From positions 1-56,923 of the forward strand of contig CAKOOH010000009.1 in NCBI GenBank assembly GCA_934098485.1: 56,923 bases of DNA, in the 5' to 3' direction. Both the position numbers and the translations under genes were made by a program. The first letter of the stretch is position 1. Each line of letters begins with the position of its first letter. Positions 16,748-24,945 of this stretch are shown here, in pieces. This DNA is from an uncultured Bacilli bacterium. Its GTDB lineage: Bacteria; Bacillota_I; Bacilli_A; RF39; UBA660. Under the pieces are notes generated by a model. That model made no database searches. It was not told the origin of the DNA and saw only the letters and a program-made list of their open reading frames with translations.

Positions 16748-17687
16748 TTTTAAGGATATATATATAAATAATTGGTTTAGTGTAGTAGGGCCTTTAGAAA
16801 AAAATTCTAAACTTAAAAATTATGATATTGCCATGAGTGATTATTATTTTAATGAACCAACAGTGGAAAAAGCCGAAATAAAAATGCAAAATGTGGTTCT
16901 TAATTATTTAACGAAAAGTAAAACGCCAAATATTGTGGTAGGAGGAGATCTTTCTAATCAGATTGTTACAACAAACATGGCTATTAAAGATCGAAATATT
17001 CCTTATTTAGGATTATACTCAGCATGCGCAACAAGTGGAGAATCTTTAATTACATTAGCATCGTTAATTGATAATAAGAAAATATCTGAGGGAATATGCA
17101 TAACAAGTTCGCATAATTTAAATGCGGAAAAAGAATTTAGATTTCCAATTGAATATGGAGCTCCAAAACCTATGAGAAGTACTTTTACAGTAACAGGAGC
17201 TATCGGACTATATTTATCTAAAACAAAATCAAATATTAAAATAGTTAATGGAACAGTTGGTTGTGTAATAGATTCCTATGTTAAAGATGTTTATAATATG
17301 GGAGGTGTTATGGCACCATCAGCGGCTGATACTCTTATTAGACATTTAAACTTAACGAAGACAAAAATAGAAGATTATGATTTAGTAGTAACTGGTGATT
17401 TAGGACTTGTTGGCGAGAAAATATTTAGAGAAATTTTAAAACAAAAAAATATTAAACTAAAAAATTATGTGGATGCTGGAACACTGATTTATAATAATAT
17501 TAAGTATTCAGGGGGAAGTGGCCCAGTTACTTTACCGCTCGTATTTTTTAATAATATTGTACATAATAAAAAATATAAAAAAATAATATATATCGCGACA
17601 GGATCATTACATAGTCCGGTATTAGTAAATCAGAAAAATACAATACCTGCCATAAGCCATGCTTTAACAATTGAGGTGGAAAGATGA
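16740..17687 (+). CDS. spoVAD: Stage V sporulation protein AD
   Basis: A soluble, thiolase-fold-like SpoVA protein of 315 aa that in Bacillus binds dipicolinic acid. The N-terminal NWFSVVGPLEKNSKL, then MSDYYFNEPTVEKAE, the YSACATSGESL nucleophile-like region and GGSGPVTLPL all follow the family order. AAAGGTGAT lies inside the end of spoVAC, 6 nt before the ATG. It overlaps spoVAC by 8 bp and spoVAE by 4 bp, so the three are tightly coupled. It is a little shorter than the Bacillus protein, mostly at the C-terminus. Confidence 0.93.
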   Translation: MFNFKDIYINNWFSVVGPLEKNSKLKNYDIAMSDYYFNEPTVEKAEIKMQNVVLNYLTKSKTPNIVVGGDLSNQIVTTNMAIKDRNIPYLGLYSACATSGESLITLASLIDNKKISEGICITSSHNLNAEKEFRFPIEYGAPKPMRSTFTVTGAIGLYLSKTKSNIKIVNGTVGCVIDSYVKDVYNMGGVMAPSAADTLIRHLNLTKTKIEDYDLVVTGDLGLVGEKIFREILKQKNIKLKNYVDAGTLIYNNIKYSGGSGPVTLPLVFFNNIVHNKKYKKIIYIATGSLHSPVLVNQKNTIPAISHALTIEVER

Positions 17688-18034
17688 CAATTATATATTC
17701 ATTTCTATTTTGTGGTTTTATATGTTTAATAGGACAGATTATTCTTGATAATACCAGTTTTACGCCAGGACATATTACAAGCATATTTGTAGTATTAGGT
17801 TCATTCTTATGCTCTATTAGTTTATATGAGAAGATTTTAAAAGTAGTGGGAATAGGCGCTAGTTTACCAATCATGTCATTTGGAAACTTACTAACCAAGG
17901 GGGCTTATACTGGATATTTAGAAAATGGATTTATAGGAATATTTACTAATATTTTATGTAATGTATCTTTAGGAATATCTTCAGTGGTAATTTTTTCTTT
18001 CTTCTTAATGTTAATATTTAAATCAAAAGACTAA
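17684..18034 (+). CDS. spoVAE: Stage V sporulation protein AE
   Basis: A 116-aa membrane protein with about four hydrophobic helices, matching SpoVAEb: GHITSIFVVLGSFL, GIGASLPIMSFGNLL and TKGAYTGYLENGFIG are family motifs. It belongs to the dipicolinate channel with SpoVAC. The ATG overlaps the spoVAD stop as ATGA. It ends the spoVA unit; the spoIIG promoter region follows within 3 bp. Confidence 0.92.
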   Translation: MTIIYSFLFCGFICLIGQIILDNTSFTPGHITSIFVVLGSFLCSISLYEKILKVVGIGASLPIMSFGNLLTKGAYTGYLENGFIGIFTNILCNVSLGISSVVIFSFFLMLIFKSKD

Positions 18035-18036
18035 AA

Positions 18037-18070
18037 ATCGACACAATAATACGTGCCTTTTTTTTATAAT
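18037..18070 (+). promoter_or_regulatory. Candidate spoIIG promoter with Spo0A-type box
   Basis: ATCGACA (18037-18043) is the reverse complement of TGTCGAT, a 6/7 match to the Spo0A box. A TATAAT lies at 18065-18070 just before spoIIGA. In Bacillus the spoIIG promoter is a sigma-A promoter with Spo0A boxes upstream of an unusually distant -10; the spacing here is compatible. No good -35 is visible, as expected for an activated promoter. Confidence 0.5.
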
Positions 18071-18086
18071 AAAACTGGTGATAAAA

Positions 18087-18851
18087 ATGGTTATATATGT
18101 AGATTTAATAATCATATTAAATATAATTATAGACTTTATTTTATTGCTTTTTGAAAATTATCTACTTAAAAGAAATGGAAAATTATATCGAATTATATTA
18201 GCAGCAATTATAAGTGGAATATCAACTATTTTACTGTTCTATATTAAAAATAATACAATCCTTTTAGGTTATAAATTACTAATTAGTATATTGATGGTGA
18301 TAATAGCTTTTAAATATCAAAACTTTTATTATTTTAAAGATAATATTATTTGGCTTTATATTTTAAGTATAATTTTAGGTGGGACTTTATATCTTATAGG
18401 AAATCAAATTAACTTAAGTAATAATAATATTTTATTTACAAGTAGAGGTTTAAAAGTTAATATTATTGTTTTACTATTTTTAGCACCAATTCTTTTATAT
18501 AGATATGTAAAAATATCAAAAAAATATAAAATAACGTATTCTAACTATTATGATACAGTCATATATTATGATGATGTTAGTTTAAAAGGAACTGGTTTTT
18601 TAGATACAGGTAATAATTTAAAAGATCCTTATTTAAACCGGCCGATTGTTTTAATAAATAAAGAATTAATTACTAAAAAAGTAAATACTTTCTTAGTACC
18701 ATATCATACAGTTAATAATGATGGATTACTGGAAGTATTTAAACCAGAAAAAATTATTGTTAATAAAAAAACAGTAAAAAATGTTTTAGTAGGACTAACG
18801 GACGTAAACATTAATGGAATAAAAATAATTCTTAACAAGGAGGCATTATGA
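18087..18851 (+). CDS. spoIIGA: Pro-sigma-E processing aspartic protease
   Basis: A 254-aa protein with five N-terminal membrane helices (to about residue 145) and a C-terminal aspartic-protease-like domain. Its active-site signature is GFLDTGNNLKDP, with the catalytic Asp in DTGN. In the mother cell it removes the N-terminal pro-sequence of sigma-E after the SpoIIR signal. An upstream in-frame GTG (18078) sits in the Shine-Dalgarno GGTGAT, so ATG 18087 is used, giving MVIYVDL like Bacillus MKIYLDV. It overlaps sigE by 4 bp, the canonical arrangement. Confidence 0.93.
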   Translation: MVIYVDLIIILNIIIDFILLLFENYLLKRNGKLYRIILAAIISGISTILLFYIKNNTILLGYKLLISILMVIIAFKYQNFYYFKDNIIWLYILSIILGGTLYLIGNQINLSNNNILFTSRGLKVNIIVLLFLAPILLYRYVKISKKYKITYSNYYDTVIYYDDVSLKGTGFLDTGNNLKDPYLNRPIVLINKELITKKVNTFLVPYHTVNNDGLLEVFKPEKIIVNKKTVKNVLVGLTDVNINGIKIILNKEAL

Positions 18852-19540
18852 AAAAAGTATGGCAATTTATTTGTAAAATATTAAAAATAGATAATAGTTT
18901 GCTTTTTATTGGAAGCACAGATATACTACCACCACCACTTTCTAAAGAAGAAGAACTTGACTTTATTATTAAAGCAAAAGCTGGTGATATAAAAGCCCGT
19001 AACAAACTAATTGAGCATAATTTAAGATTAGTAGTTTTTTTAGCAAAAAAGTATGAAAGTACGGGCTATGATTTAGAAGATTTAGTTAGCATTGGTTCAA
19101 TTGGACTTATTAAAGGAATTGAAACATATAAAATTGATAAAAATATTAAACTTGCTACTTATGCTAGTAGATGCATTGCGAATGAAATATTAATGTATAT
19201 AAGAAAAAATAAAAAAAGAAAAACAGAAGTGAGTTTAGAAGATGCTTTAAATTATGATTCAGATGGTAACGAATTACATTTAGAAGATATTTTAGGCACG
19301 GAAGAAAATATTATATTTAATGAATTTTCCTATAAAGTAGATAAAGAAGCATTATCCAAAGAATTAACAAAATTAAATGATAGAGAAAAATTAATAATGA
19401 CACTTCGTTATGGATTAAATGATACAGATGAATACACCCAAAAAGAAGTAGCAGAAATGTTAGGAATAAGCCAGTCATATATATCAAGAATTGAAAAGAA
19501 AGTTATAAAAAAATTGCAACTTTTAATGGAATGTAAATAA
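18848..19540 (+). CDS. sigE: RNA polymerase sigma factor E (pro-protein)
   Basis: A 230-aa mother-cell sigma factor. A pro-sequence of about 20-25 residues (MKKVWQFICKILKIDNSLLF) precedes the conserved GSTDILPPPLSKEEE. Region 2 has NLRLVVFLAKKYESTGYDLE and LATYASRCIANEILMYIRK. Region 4 has LNDREKLIMTLRYGL and LGISQSYISRIEKK. This matches Bacillus SigE closely. It is cotranslated with SpoIIGA (ATGA overlap, AAGGAGG inside the spoIIGA end). A short pro-peptide with a hydrophobic face is retained, so processing by SpoIIGA is expected. Confidence 0.95.
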   Translation: MKKVWQFICKILKIDNSLLFIGSTDILPPPLSKEEELDFIIKAKAGDIKARNKLIEHNLRLVVFLAKKYESTGYDLEDLVSIGSIGLIKGIETYKIDKNIKLATYASRCIANEILMYIRKNKKRKTEVSLEDALNYDSDGNELHLEDILGTEENIIFNEFSYKVDKEALSKELTKLNDREKLIMTLRYGLNDTDEYTQKEVAEMLGISQSYISRIEKKVIKKLQLLMECK

Positions 19541-19581
19541 TTATTATTGATTTTAAGAAACTACTATTATATATTTAGGTT

Positions 19582-20751
19582 ATGAATAAAGATAGTAGTT
19601 TTTTTACAGTAAATAAACTTTTAAGAAGTATGGTTTTTATTTTTATAGATACCTTTTTTTCGTTATACTTCTTTACTTTAGTTAATTATAGAATTTTACC
19701 AATGGCAAAATATTATTTATTTACTTATTTATTTTTATTTATTGGTTTTTTCTTAATTAGAAACTTTATGAAAAAAGAAATTAAAATAGGGTATTACCGA
19801 ATAAGTTTAGGATTACTAGCTTTTTATTTAACTTTAATTTTGTTATTAAAAGAAAATATTGCCAAATATATTGTAATTTTAGGAATAATTAAAGGACTAG
19901 CGGAGGGATTTTATTATTATCCGACAAATATTTTTGATACAGAAAAGATAACAAATGAAAATAGAAAAAAATATTCAGGAATTCTTAACACGGTAAATAC
20001 TTTTATAAGTATTATACTTCCCATTATTTTAGGAGTTTTTTTAGATAAATATTCTTATGTTAAAGTGGGAAAAGTAGTAATGATATTTATAATAATTATG
20101 TTTTTAAATAGTTTTTTGATTAAAGATGCTAAATATACAAAAAAGAATTTTGATATAAAAAAATTTAGAAAATATATAAGAACAAAAGAGATTTTTAAAA
20201 GCGTGGCAATAATAAGAATTTTAGAAGGTTTAACATATAGTTCGAGCGCTCTTAATGTAGTGATGACTTTATATTCCATTATATTTTTAAAAAATAATAC
20301 TCATTATGGGGTTTTCAACAGCGCGCTTGCTATTATTTCTTTAATTACAACAACTATTTATGCTTATAGTGCGGGAAAAAAAGACAAAAAAATAATTATT
20401 TTTACGAATGTTATTACTTCATTATCTTTAGGTTATTTATTTTTTAAAGCATCAATTTATTCCTTGTCATTATTTTTAATAATTTATAATAGTTTTATAA
20501 CGTATGTAATTTTATTAAGTAAAAATAGGGTTGCTAATATTACAAATGAATATAAGGAAGTACAAAATAATTATAAGGCTGAGTATCATTTATATATTGA
20601 ATTTTATTTAGCCCTAGGAAGATTAATTGGTTATTTATTTTTAGTTTTTATTAGTCTATTTGATAATATATTTTATTTTAAGATACTCATTTTAATTGGG
20701 ATAGTTTCTTATATAATATTACTTTGTTTTTTAAAGAGAATAAATGAATAA
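19582..20751 (+). CDS. MFS-like polytopic membrane protein between sigE and sigG
   Basis: A 389-aa protein with 10-12 hydrophobic segments in two halves and a basic central loop (about residues 180-205), the layout of a major facilitator. The segment IIKGLAEGFYYYPTNIFDTE resembles YqgE-type MFS proteins, but motif A is not clear. It lies 41 bp after sigE and overlaps the preliminary in-frame region of sigG. In Bacillus sigG follows sigE directly, so this is an insertion into a conserved gene pair. Substrate unknown. A sporulation role is suggested only by its place. Confidence 0.7.
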   Translation: MNKDSSFFTVNKLLRSMVFIFIDTFFSLYFFTLVNYRILPMAKYYLFTYLFLFIGFFLIRNFMKKEIKIGYYRISLGLLAFYLTLILLLKENIAKYIVILGIIKGLAEGFYYYPTNIFDTEKITNENRKKYSGILNTVNTFISIILPIILGVFLDKYSYVKVGKVVMIFIIIMFLNSFLIKDAKYTKKNFDIKKFRKYIRTKEIFKSVAIIRILEGLTYSSSALNVVMTLYSIIFLKNNTHYGVFNSALAIISLITTTIYAYSAGKKDKKIIIFTNVITSLSLGYLFFKASIYSLSLFLIIYNSFITYVILLSKNRVANITNEYKEVQNNYKAEYHLYIEFYLALGRLIGYLFLVFISLFDNIFYFKILILIGIVSYIILLCFLKRINE

Positions 20752-20797
20752 GAAAGGCTTCTTTTACCCAATATATTTGGTGAAAGGAGTTTTTTTA

Positions 20798-21571
20798 TTG
20801 GCAAAGTATAAAGTAGAGATTCCCGGGATAGATACAAATAAATTAAAAGTCTTAAAACCAAAAGAAATGACGGAATTATTTAAAAAGTATCAAAATGGAG
20901 AAGAATGGGCAAAGGAAGAAATTGTTAATGGAAATCTAAAATTAGTTTTAAGTATTATAAATAAATATAATAATGGTAAATATGATATGAATGATTTATT
21001 TCAAATTGGATGTGTAGGATTAATAAAGGCAGTTGATAATTTTTCTTTAGAATACAATGTGGTTTTTTCTACTTATGCAGTTCCGTTAATTGTTGGCGAA
21101 GTTAAAAGATTTATTAGAGATTCATCTACTGTAAGAATTAGCAGAAGTATAAGAGATAACGCTTATCAAATTTTAAAGTATAAAGATGAATATATGATAA
21201 AACATGGAGTAGAGCCAACTAACAAACAAATTTGTAAGCATTTAAATATGAGTGAGTATGAACTTGCCATATCTTTAGAAAGTTTGATAACGCCGGTTAG
21301 TATTTTTGATCCGATATATAATGATGGTGGAGATACTATATATTTATTAGATCAATTATCTGATAATTCAAATAAAACGGATAAGGATGATGTCATTGGA
21401 CTTCGTAATGCTTTAAAAGTTATTAATCCGAGAGAGGCAAACGTTTTATATGCGAGATATATTTATGGTAAAACACAGATGGAAATTGCTGATGATTTAG
21501 GAGTTTCTCAAGCTCAGGTGTCACGAATAGAAAAAAATGCTATTAAAAATATTAAAAGATTAATGAGATAA
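20798..21571 (+). CDS. sigG: RNA polymerase sigma factor G
   Basis: A 257-aa late forespore sigma factor. The start is TTG 20798: GAAAGGAG lies 8 nt upstream and the product begins MAKYKVEIPGIDTNKL, matching the Bacillus N-terminus; an in-frame ATG at 20744 would add 18 unrelated residues. Region 2 reads NGNLKLVLSIINKYNNGKYD, DLFQIGCVGLIKAVDNF and STYAVPLIVGEVKRFIRD. Then come VRISRSIRDNAYQ, VSIFDPIYNDGGDTIYLLDQ and region 4 KTQMEIADDLGVSQAQVSRIE. It keeps the family features far better than the sigF-like gene. ylmC, lspA and rluD/ylyB follow, as in a shortened Bacillus order. Confidence 0.94.
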   Translation: MAKYKVEIPGIDTNKLKVLKPKEMTELFKKYQNGEEWAKEEIVNGNLKLVLSIINKYNNGKYDMNDLFQIGCVGLIKAVDNFSLEYNVVFSTYAVPLIVGEVKRFIRDSSTVRISRSIRDNAYQILKYKDEYMIKHGVEPTNKQICKHLNMSEYELAISLESLITPVSIFDPIYNDGGDTIYLLDQLSDNSNKTDKDDVIGLRNALKVINPREANVLYARYIYGKTQMEIADDLGVSQAQVSRIEKNAIKNIKRLMR

Positions 21572-21601
21572 GTTAGTGCATATAATTTAGTGGTGAAGTT
21601 T

Positions 21602-21820
21602 ATGCTGATGAGTGATTTACAAAGTAAAGATATTATTAATATAACAAATGGAACAAAAATTGGAAAAATTATCGATATTGAGGTAAATAATGACGGCTTA
21701 ATTAATTATTTAATAGTAGGAGAAATCAAAATGATGAAAAGATTAAATACAAGTGAATATAAAATAAATTTTAAACAAATAAGAACAATTGGTTCAGATG
21801 TAATATTAGTAGAGATTTGA
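21602..21820 (+). CDS. ylmC: YlmC/YmxH-type PRC-barrel protein
   Basis: A 72-aa small beta-barrel protein of the YlmC/YmxH sporulation group. It has LQSKDIINITNGTKIGKIIDIEVN and a C-terminal IRTIGSDVILVEI, the PRC-barrel pattern. The cellular role of the family is not settled. It follows sigG, as ylmC does in Bacillus after intervening genes. Start choice: in-frame GTG at 21590 lies in the ribosome-binding stretch GGTGAAG, so ATG 21602 is preferred; ATG 21608 is also possible. Confidence 0.8.
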   Translation: MLMSDLQSKDIINITNGTKIGKIIDIEVNNDGLINYLIVGEIKMMKRLNTSEYKINFKQIRTIGSDVILVEI

Positions 21821-21870
21821 AATAAATATTAAAATATATTATAATATAAATACTTTTTAAGAGGTGAAAG

Positions 21871-22344
21871 ATGCAAAAAAAGATTATTATTTATAGTATT
21901 ATTTTTTTTATTTTAGACTTAATTAGTAAAGTTATTGTTAATGCTTTTTTGGGGTTAACAGAAAGTATTACCGTAATTAATAACTTTTTTTATTTAACGA
22001 ATGTTCATAATTTAGGAGCAGCGTGGAGCTTATTTAGTGGGCAGCGAATTCTATTAATTGTAATAAGCATGGCAGCATTATTTTTTATTTTTAGATGGAT
22101 AAATGATTTTAAAAATAATAATAAAAATATTTGGGCTTTTTCTTTATTAATAAGTGGCCTTTTAGGTAATTTATTTGATAGAATTATATATGGATATGTA
22201 AGAGATTTTTTAGATTTTAGATTTGGTAGTTATAATTATCCGGTATTTAACTTAGCAGATACGTTTATATTTTGCGGGGTTATTTTACTGATACTCGCAA
22301 TAATTAAGGGTGAAGAAAATGGAAGTAAAAGTAACAGGAAATAA
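21871..22344 (+). CDS. lspA: Lipoprotein signal peptidase (signal peptidase II)
   Basis: A 157-aa four-helix membrane aspartic protease that cleaves prolipoproteins after lipidation. Family motifs are in order: NVHNLGAAWSLFSG, then LLGNLFDRIIYGYVRDF with the first catalytic Asp, then FNLADTFIFCG with the second. GAGGTGAAAG precedes the ATG and a TATAAT-like sequence lies at 21840-21846. It overlaps the pseudouridine synthase by 26 bp; lspA followed by rluD/ylyB is a widely conserved pair. Confidence 0.95.
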   Translation: MQKKIIIYSIIFFILDLISKVIVNAFLGLTESITVINNFFYLTNVHNLGAAWSLFSGQRILLIVISMAALFFIFRWINDFKNNNKNIWAFSLLISGLLGNLFDRIIYGYVRDFLDFRFGSYNYPVFNLADTFIFCGVILLILAIIKGEENGSKSNRK

Positions 22345-23209
22345 TGAAAGATTAGATAAATATTTAAGTGAAAATACAGATTTTTCAAGAGCATTGATTC
22401 AAAAAATGATTGATGATGGTTTTGTACTTGTAAATGGAAAAGTATTAAAGGCAAATTATCGTTTAAAAGAAAATGATGTTATCTTAGTAAAAGATGGTTA
22501 TATTAAGGAAACCACGGTGGCCCCAGAAAATATAAAATTAGATATTGTTTTTGAAGATGAAAATTTAATGATTATAAATAAACCATCGGGGATGGTAGTT
22601 CATCCTGGCAATGGTAATAGTGAACACACATTGGTTAATGCTTTAATGGGATATACTAAAAATCTTAGTACAAGTAACGGAGAATTTAGACCGGGAATTG
22701 TTCACCGAATTGATAAAGATACATCAGGACTTATTATAGTAGCTAAAAATGATAAAACCCATGAATTACTTGCTGAAGGGTTTAAAAATAAAACCATTAC
22801 TAGAGAGTATATTGCTTTAGTTGTGGGAGAAATTAAAACGGATACAGGTACTATAGATGCTCCGATCGGTAGAGATAAAAATGAAAGAAAACGAATGTGT
22901 GTAACAGATATAAATTCTAAAAAAGCTATTACTCATTTTACAGTTTTAAAAAGATATAAGGGGTATACACTTCTTAGGTTAAAATTAGAAACGGGCAGAA
23001 CACATCAAATTAGGGTTCACATGAAATATATAGGACATCCAGTAGTAAATGATCCCGTTTATACAAATGTAAATGCGACAAGTTTTGGCCAATTTTTACA
23101 CTCTTATTTAGTAGATTTTGAAGAGCCTATAACAAAAGAGCACTTACATTTTGAAGTGCCTGTTCCAAAAGAGTTTGAAGATTTTTTAAATACCCTTGTT
23201 AGTTTATAA
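22319..23209 (+). CDS. rluD: RluD-type pseudouridine synthase (YlyB)
   Basis: A 296-aa enzyme with an N-terminal S4 RNA-binding domain (residues 1-65; LDKYLSENTDFSRALIQKMI) and an RluA-type catalytic domain. The catalytic motif HRIDKDTSGLIIVAKN (about residues 134-149) carries the active Asp. GRTHQIRVHMKYIGHPVVND is also present. It probably modifies 23S rRNA. Start: a GTG at 22310 lies in GGGTGAAG, so ATG 22319 is preferred. The start lies inside lspA; the 3' end overlaps the convergent TspO-like gene by 11 bp. Confidence 0.93.
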   Translation: MEVKVTGNNERLDKYLSENTDFSRALIQKMIDDGFVLVNGKVLKANYRLKENDVILVKDGYIKETTVAPENIKLDIVFEDENLMIINKPSGMVVHPGNGNSEHTLVNALMGYTKNLSTSNGEFRPGIVHRIDKDTSGLIIVAKNDKTHELLAEGFKNKTITREYIALVVGEIKTDTGTIDAPIGRDKNERKRMCVTDINSKKAITHFTVLKRYKGYTLLRLKLETGRTHQIRVHMKYIGHPVVNDPVYTNVNATSFGQFLHSYLVDFEEPITKEHLHFEVPVPKEFEDFLNTLVSL

Positions 23210-23648
23210 TAACTAATTCTAAAAAGTACATTAAATAAAACGCTGTGGATAATAAATAAAAGTATAAATATTTAGCATTATTTTCATTTAGTTTTTTATT
23301 TTCAATATACAGTTTTATACTTGTGAAAAAGATAAGACTATATATAACTACCGATAAATAAAGATTAGAAAAATAAAAGAAAAACAACGGGAAAATTTGG
23401 ACAAAAATGTAATTTAAGATGTAGTAAAATAAATAATTTTTTATATTTTCAAAGCTTAATATGTTATAAAATAAAGTATAACTAATAAAGAAGTAATTAA
23501 TTATTTGAATGATATAAAAAATTTTAAAATTTAAATCAAATAAAGGATGATTTAAGGTATTATAAAAACTAATATCAATCGGAAAGAAAGTAAGACCAAT
23601 AAACCAGGTTAGTAAAATACTTAGATATAAGATAATTTTTCTTTTCAT
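23199..23648 (-). CDS. Small five-helix membrane protein, TspO/MBR-like
   Basis: A 149-aa protein with about five hydrophobic helices. The order and short loops, with LNYIFVQIFPLFFFYFSNLYLS in the middle and YLYFYLLSTAFYLMYFLELVII at the end, resemble the tryptophan-rich sensory TspO/MBR fold. Most of the family's tryptophans are missing (one Trp is seen). Family members bind porphyrins or similar ligands. It is expressed opposite to its neighbours, converging on rluD and diverging from the rhomboid gene. The call rests on pattern only and should be treated as tentative. Confidence 0.5.
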   Translation of the reverse strand: MKRKIILYLSILLTWFIGLTFFPIDISFYNTLNHPLFDLNFKIFYIIQIINYFFISYTLFYNILSFENIKNYLFYYILNYIFVQIFPLFFFYFSNLYLSVVIYSLIFFTSIKLYIENKKLNENNAKYLYFYLLSTAFYLMYFLELVIIN

Positions 23649-23709
23649 AAGTCTCCTTTACTAAACAATCTAATTGTTATAGAATATATATGAAAAAGGC
23701 AGGAAAAAT

Positions 23710-24822
23710 ATGAGTGAAATAGTAAATAAGAAAGACGAAGTGATAATGAAATTAGTTCATTATTTTGTTACTGAAGAAGATTATCAACCAATTATAGTTA
23801 CTGGTGTAAAAAATGAAATTTGGTTAGAAAATTTAGAGGCACCATATAAAGTTGTTAGAATTAATTCAAATTATATTCATAATGAAGAACAATTAAAATT
23901 TGATATTTTTAAGATAAGAAATATTACTAGACAAATAAAAAAGAAAACTTTTTCTTTGAATATGAAAACTCTTAATATTCTTTTAGATATTAATGATGAT
24001 GTTGATATAAAGAATTCTAAAGATGTTGATAATTTTAGGGTTGATTCAATTAAAGATGTAAGAAGTGATAATAATTTAGCAGGACTTTTTCCTAAGCTTA
24101 AAACCATGACATTAAATGGCAATGATTTTGATATGATTATGAATATAACTAATGACATTAGTGAAAAAAATGCGGAAGAAAGCAAAGAATATGAGCAGGT
24201 TTTTAAACCTAAAAAAATTATTGCTACAAATGTTTTAATAGCACTAAATATTATAATGTTTATATTATGTTTAATGCAAAATAGTTTGTTTGATAGTTTA
24301 TATCTAAGTCCTAGTTTAGTTAAAAATGGTGAGTACTATAGACTTTTTACGTGTGCGTTTTTACATGCTAATTTAGTACATTTACTAACTAATGTATATG
24401 CGTTAAAACTTATTGGAACTCAAGTAGAAACATTTTTAGGAAAAGGAAAATTTTTAATAATATATTTCTTTAGTATGTTAACTTCTTCTTTACTTGTTTC
24501 AGTTGGACAAGATGGTGCAGTAGGAGCAAGTGGTGCTATTTTTGGATTACTTGGATGTTTACTATATTTTGGATATTATTACAGATTGTATTTAGGAACA
24601 GTTTTACTTAGCCAAGTCGTGCCAGTTATTGTATTAAATTTAGTATTAGGATTTATTATTCCGGGAATAAGTAATTCTGGTCATGTAGGTGGTTTAATAG
24701 GTGGACTATTTATTAGCATGGCTCTTGGTGTAAGCAAGAAGGATCAAAAAAATAGAATTAATGGAGTTATTATTAGCTTAATTTATTTATTATTTTTAGG
24801 TTATATGGTTTTCTTCAAATAA
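23710..24822 (+). CDS. Rhomboid-family intramembrane serine protease
   Basis: A 370-aa protein. The first 165 residues form a soluble domain without membrane spans, similar to the N-terminal part of Bacillus GluP/YqgP. About six to seven helices follow. The catalytic serine motif is GAVGASGAIFGLLG (about residues 271-284), the partner His is in NSGHVGGLIGGL, and the HANLVHLLTN element lies before them. All three key parts of an active rhomboid are kept. Substrates are unknown; in Bacillus the relative takes part in membrane-protein quality control. A terminator follows it. Confidence 0.9.
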   Translation: MSEIVNKKDEVIMKLVHYFVTEEDYQPIIVTGVKNEIWLENLEAPYKVVRINSNYIHNEEQLKFDIFKIRNITRQIKKKTFSLNMKTLNILLDINDDVDIKNSKDVDNFRVDSIKDVRSDNNLAGLFPKLKTMTLNGNDFDMIMNITNDISEKNAEESKEYEQVFKPKKIIATNVLIALNIIMFILCLMQNSLFDSLYLSPSLVKNGEYYRLFTCAFLHANLVHLLTNVYALKLIGTQVETFLGKGKFLIIYFFSMLTSSLLVSVGQDGAVGASGAIFGLLGCLLYFGYYYRLYLGTVLLSQVVPVIVLNLVLGFIIPGISNSGHVGGLIGGLFISMALGVSKKDQKNRINGVIISLIYLLFLGYMVFFK

Positions 24823-24844
24823 GGAAAACTTAAAATTTATGCAG

Positions 24845-24872
24845 AGTTTATGGTTAATACCATAGACTTTTT
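24845..24872 (+). terminator. Terminator after the rhomboid gene
   Basis: A 10-bp stem with one G-U pair (AGTTTATGGT with ACCATAGACT), a 4-nt loop and a T-run separate the rhomboid gene from the next promoter. Confidence 0.75.
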
Positions 24873-24889
24873 ACATATGCAATATTAAC

Positions 24890-24917
24890 TTGACGTGGGG
24901 GGGGTTATTAGTATAAT
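24890..24917 (+). promoter_or_regulatory. Promoter with a G8 run in its spacer (candidate phase-variable)
   Basis: TTGACG (24890-24895) and TATAAT (24912-24917) are 16 bp apart. Eight consecutive G (24897-24904) lie within the spacer. No other run this long was noticed in this very AT-rich window. Slipped-strand changes would alter the spacer to 15, 17 or 18 bp and so change expression of the surface protein that starts 28 bp downstream. Confidence 0.7.
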
Positions 24918-24945
24918 TATATAGAAAATATCGGGTGAATTAAGT

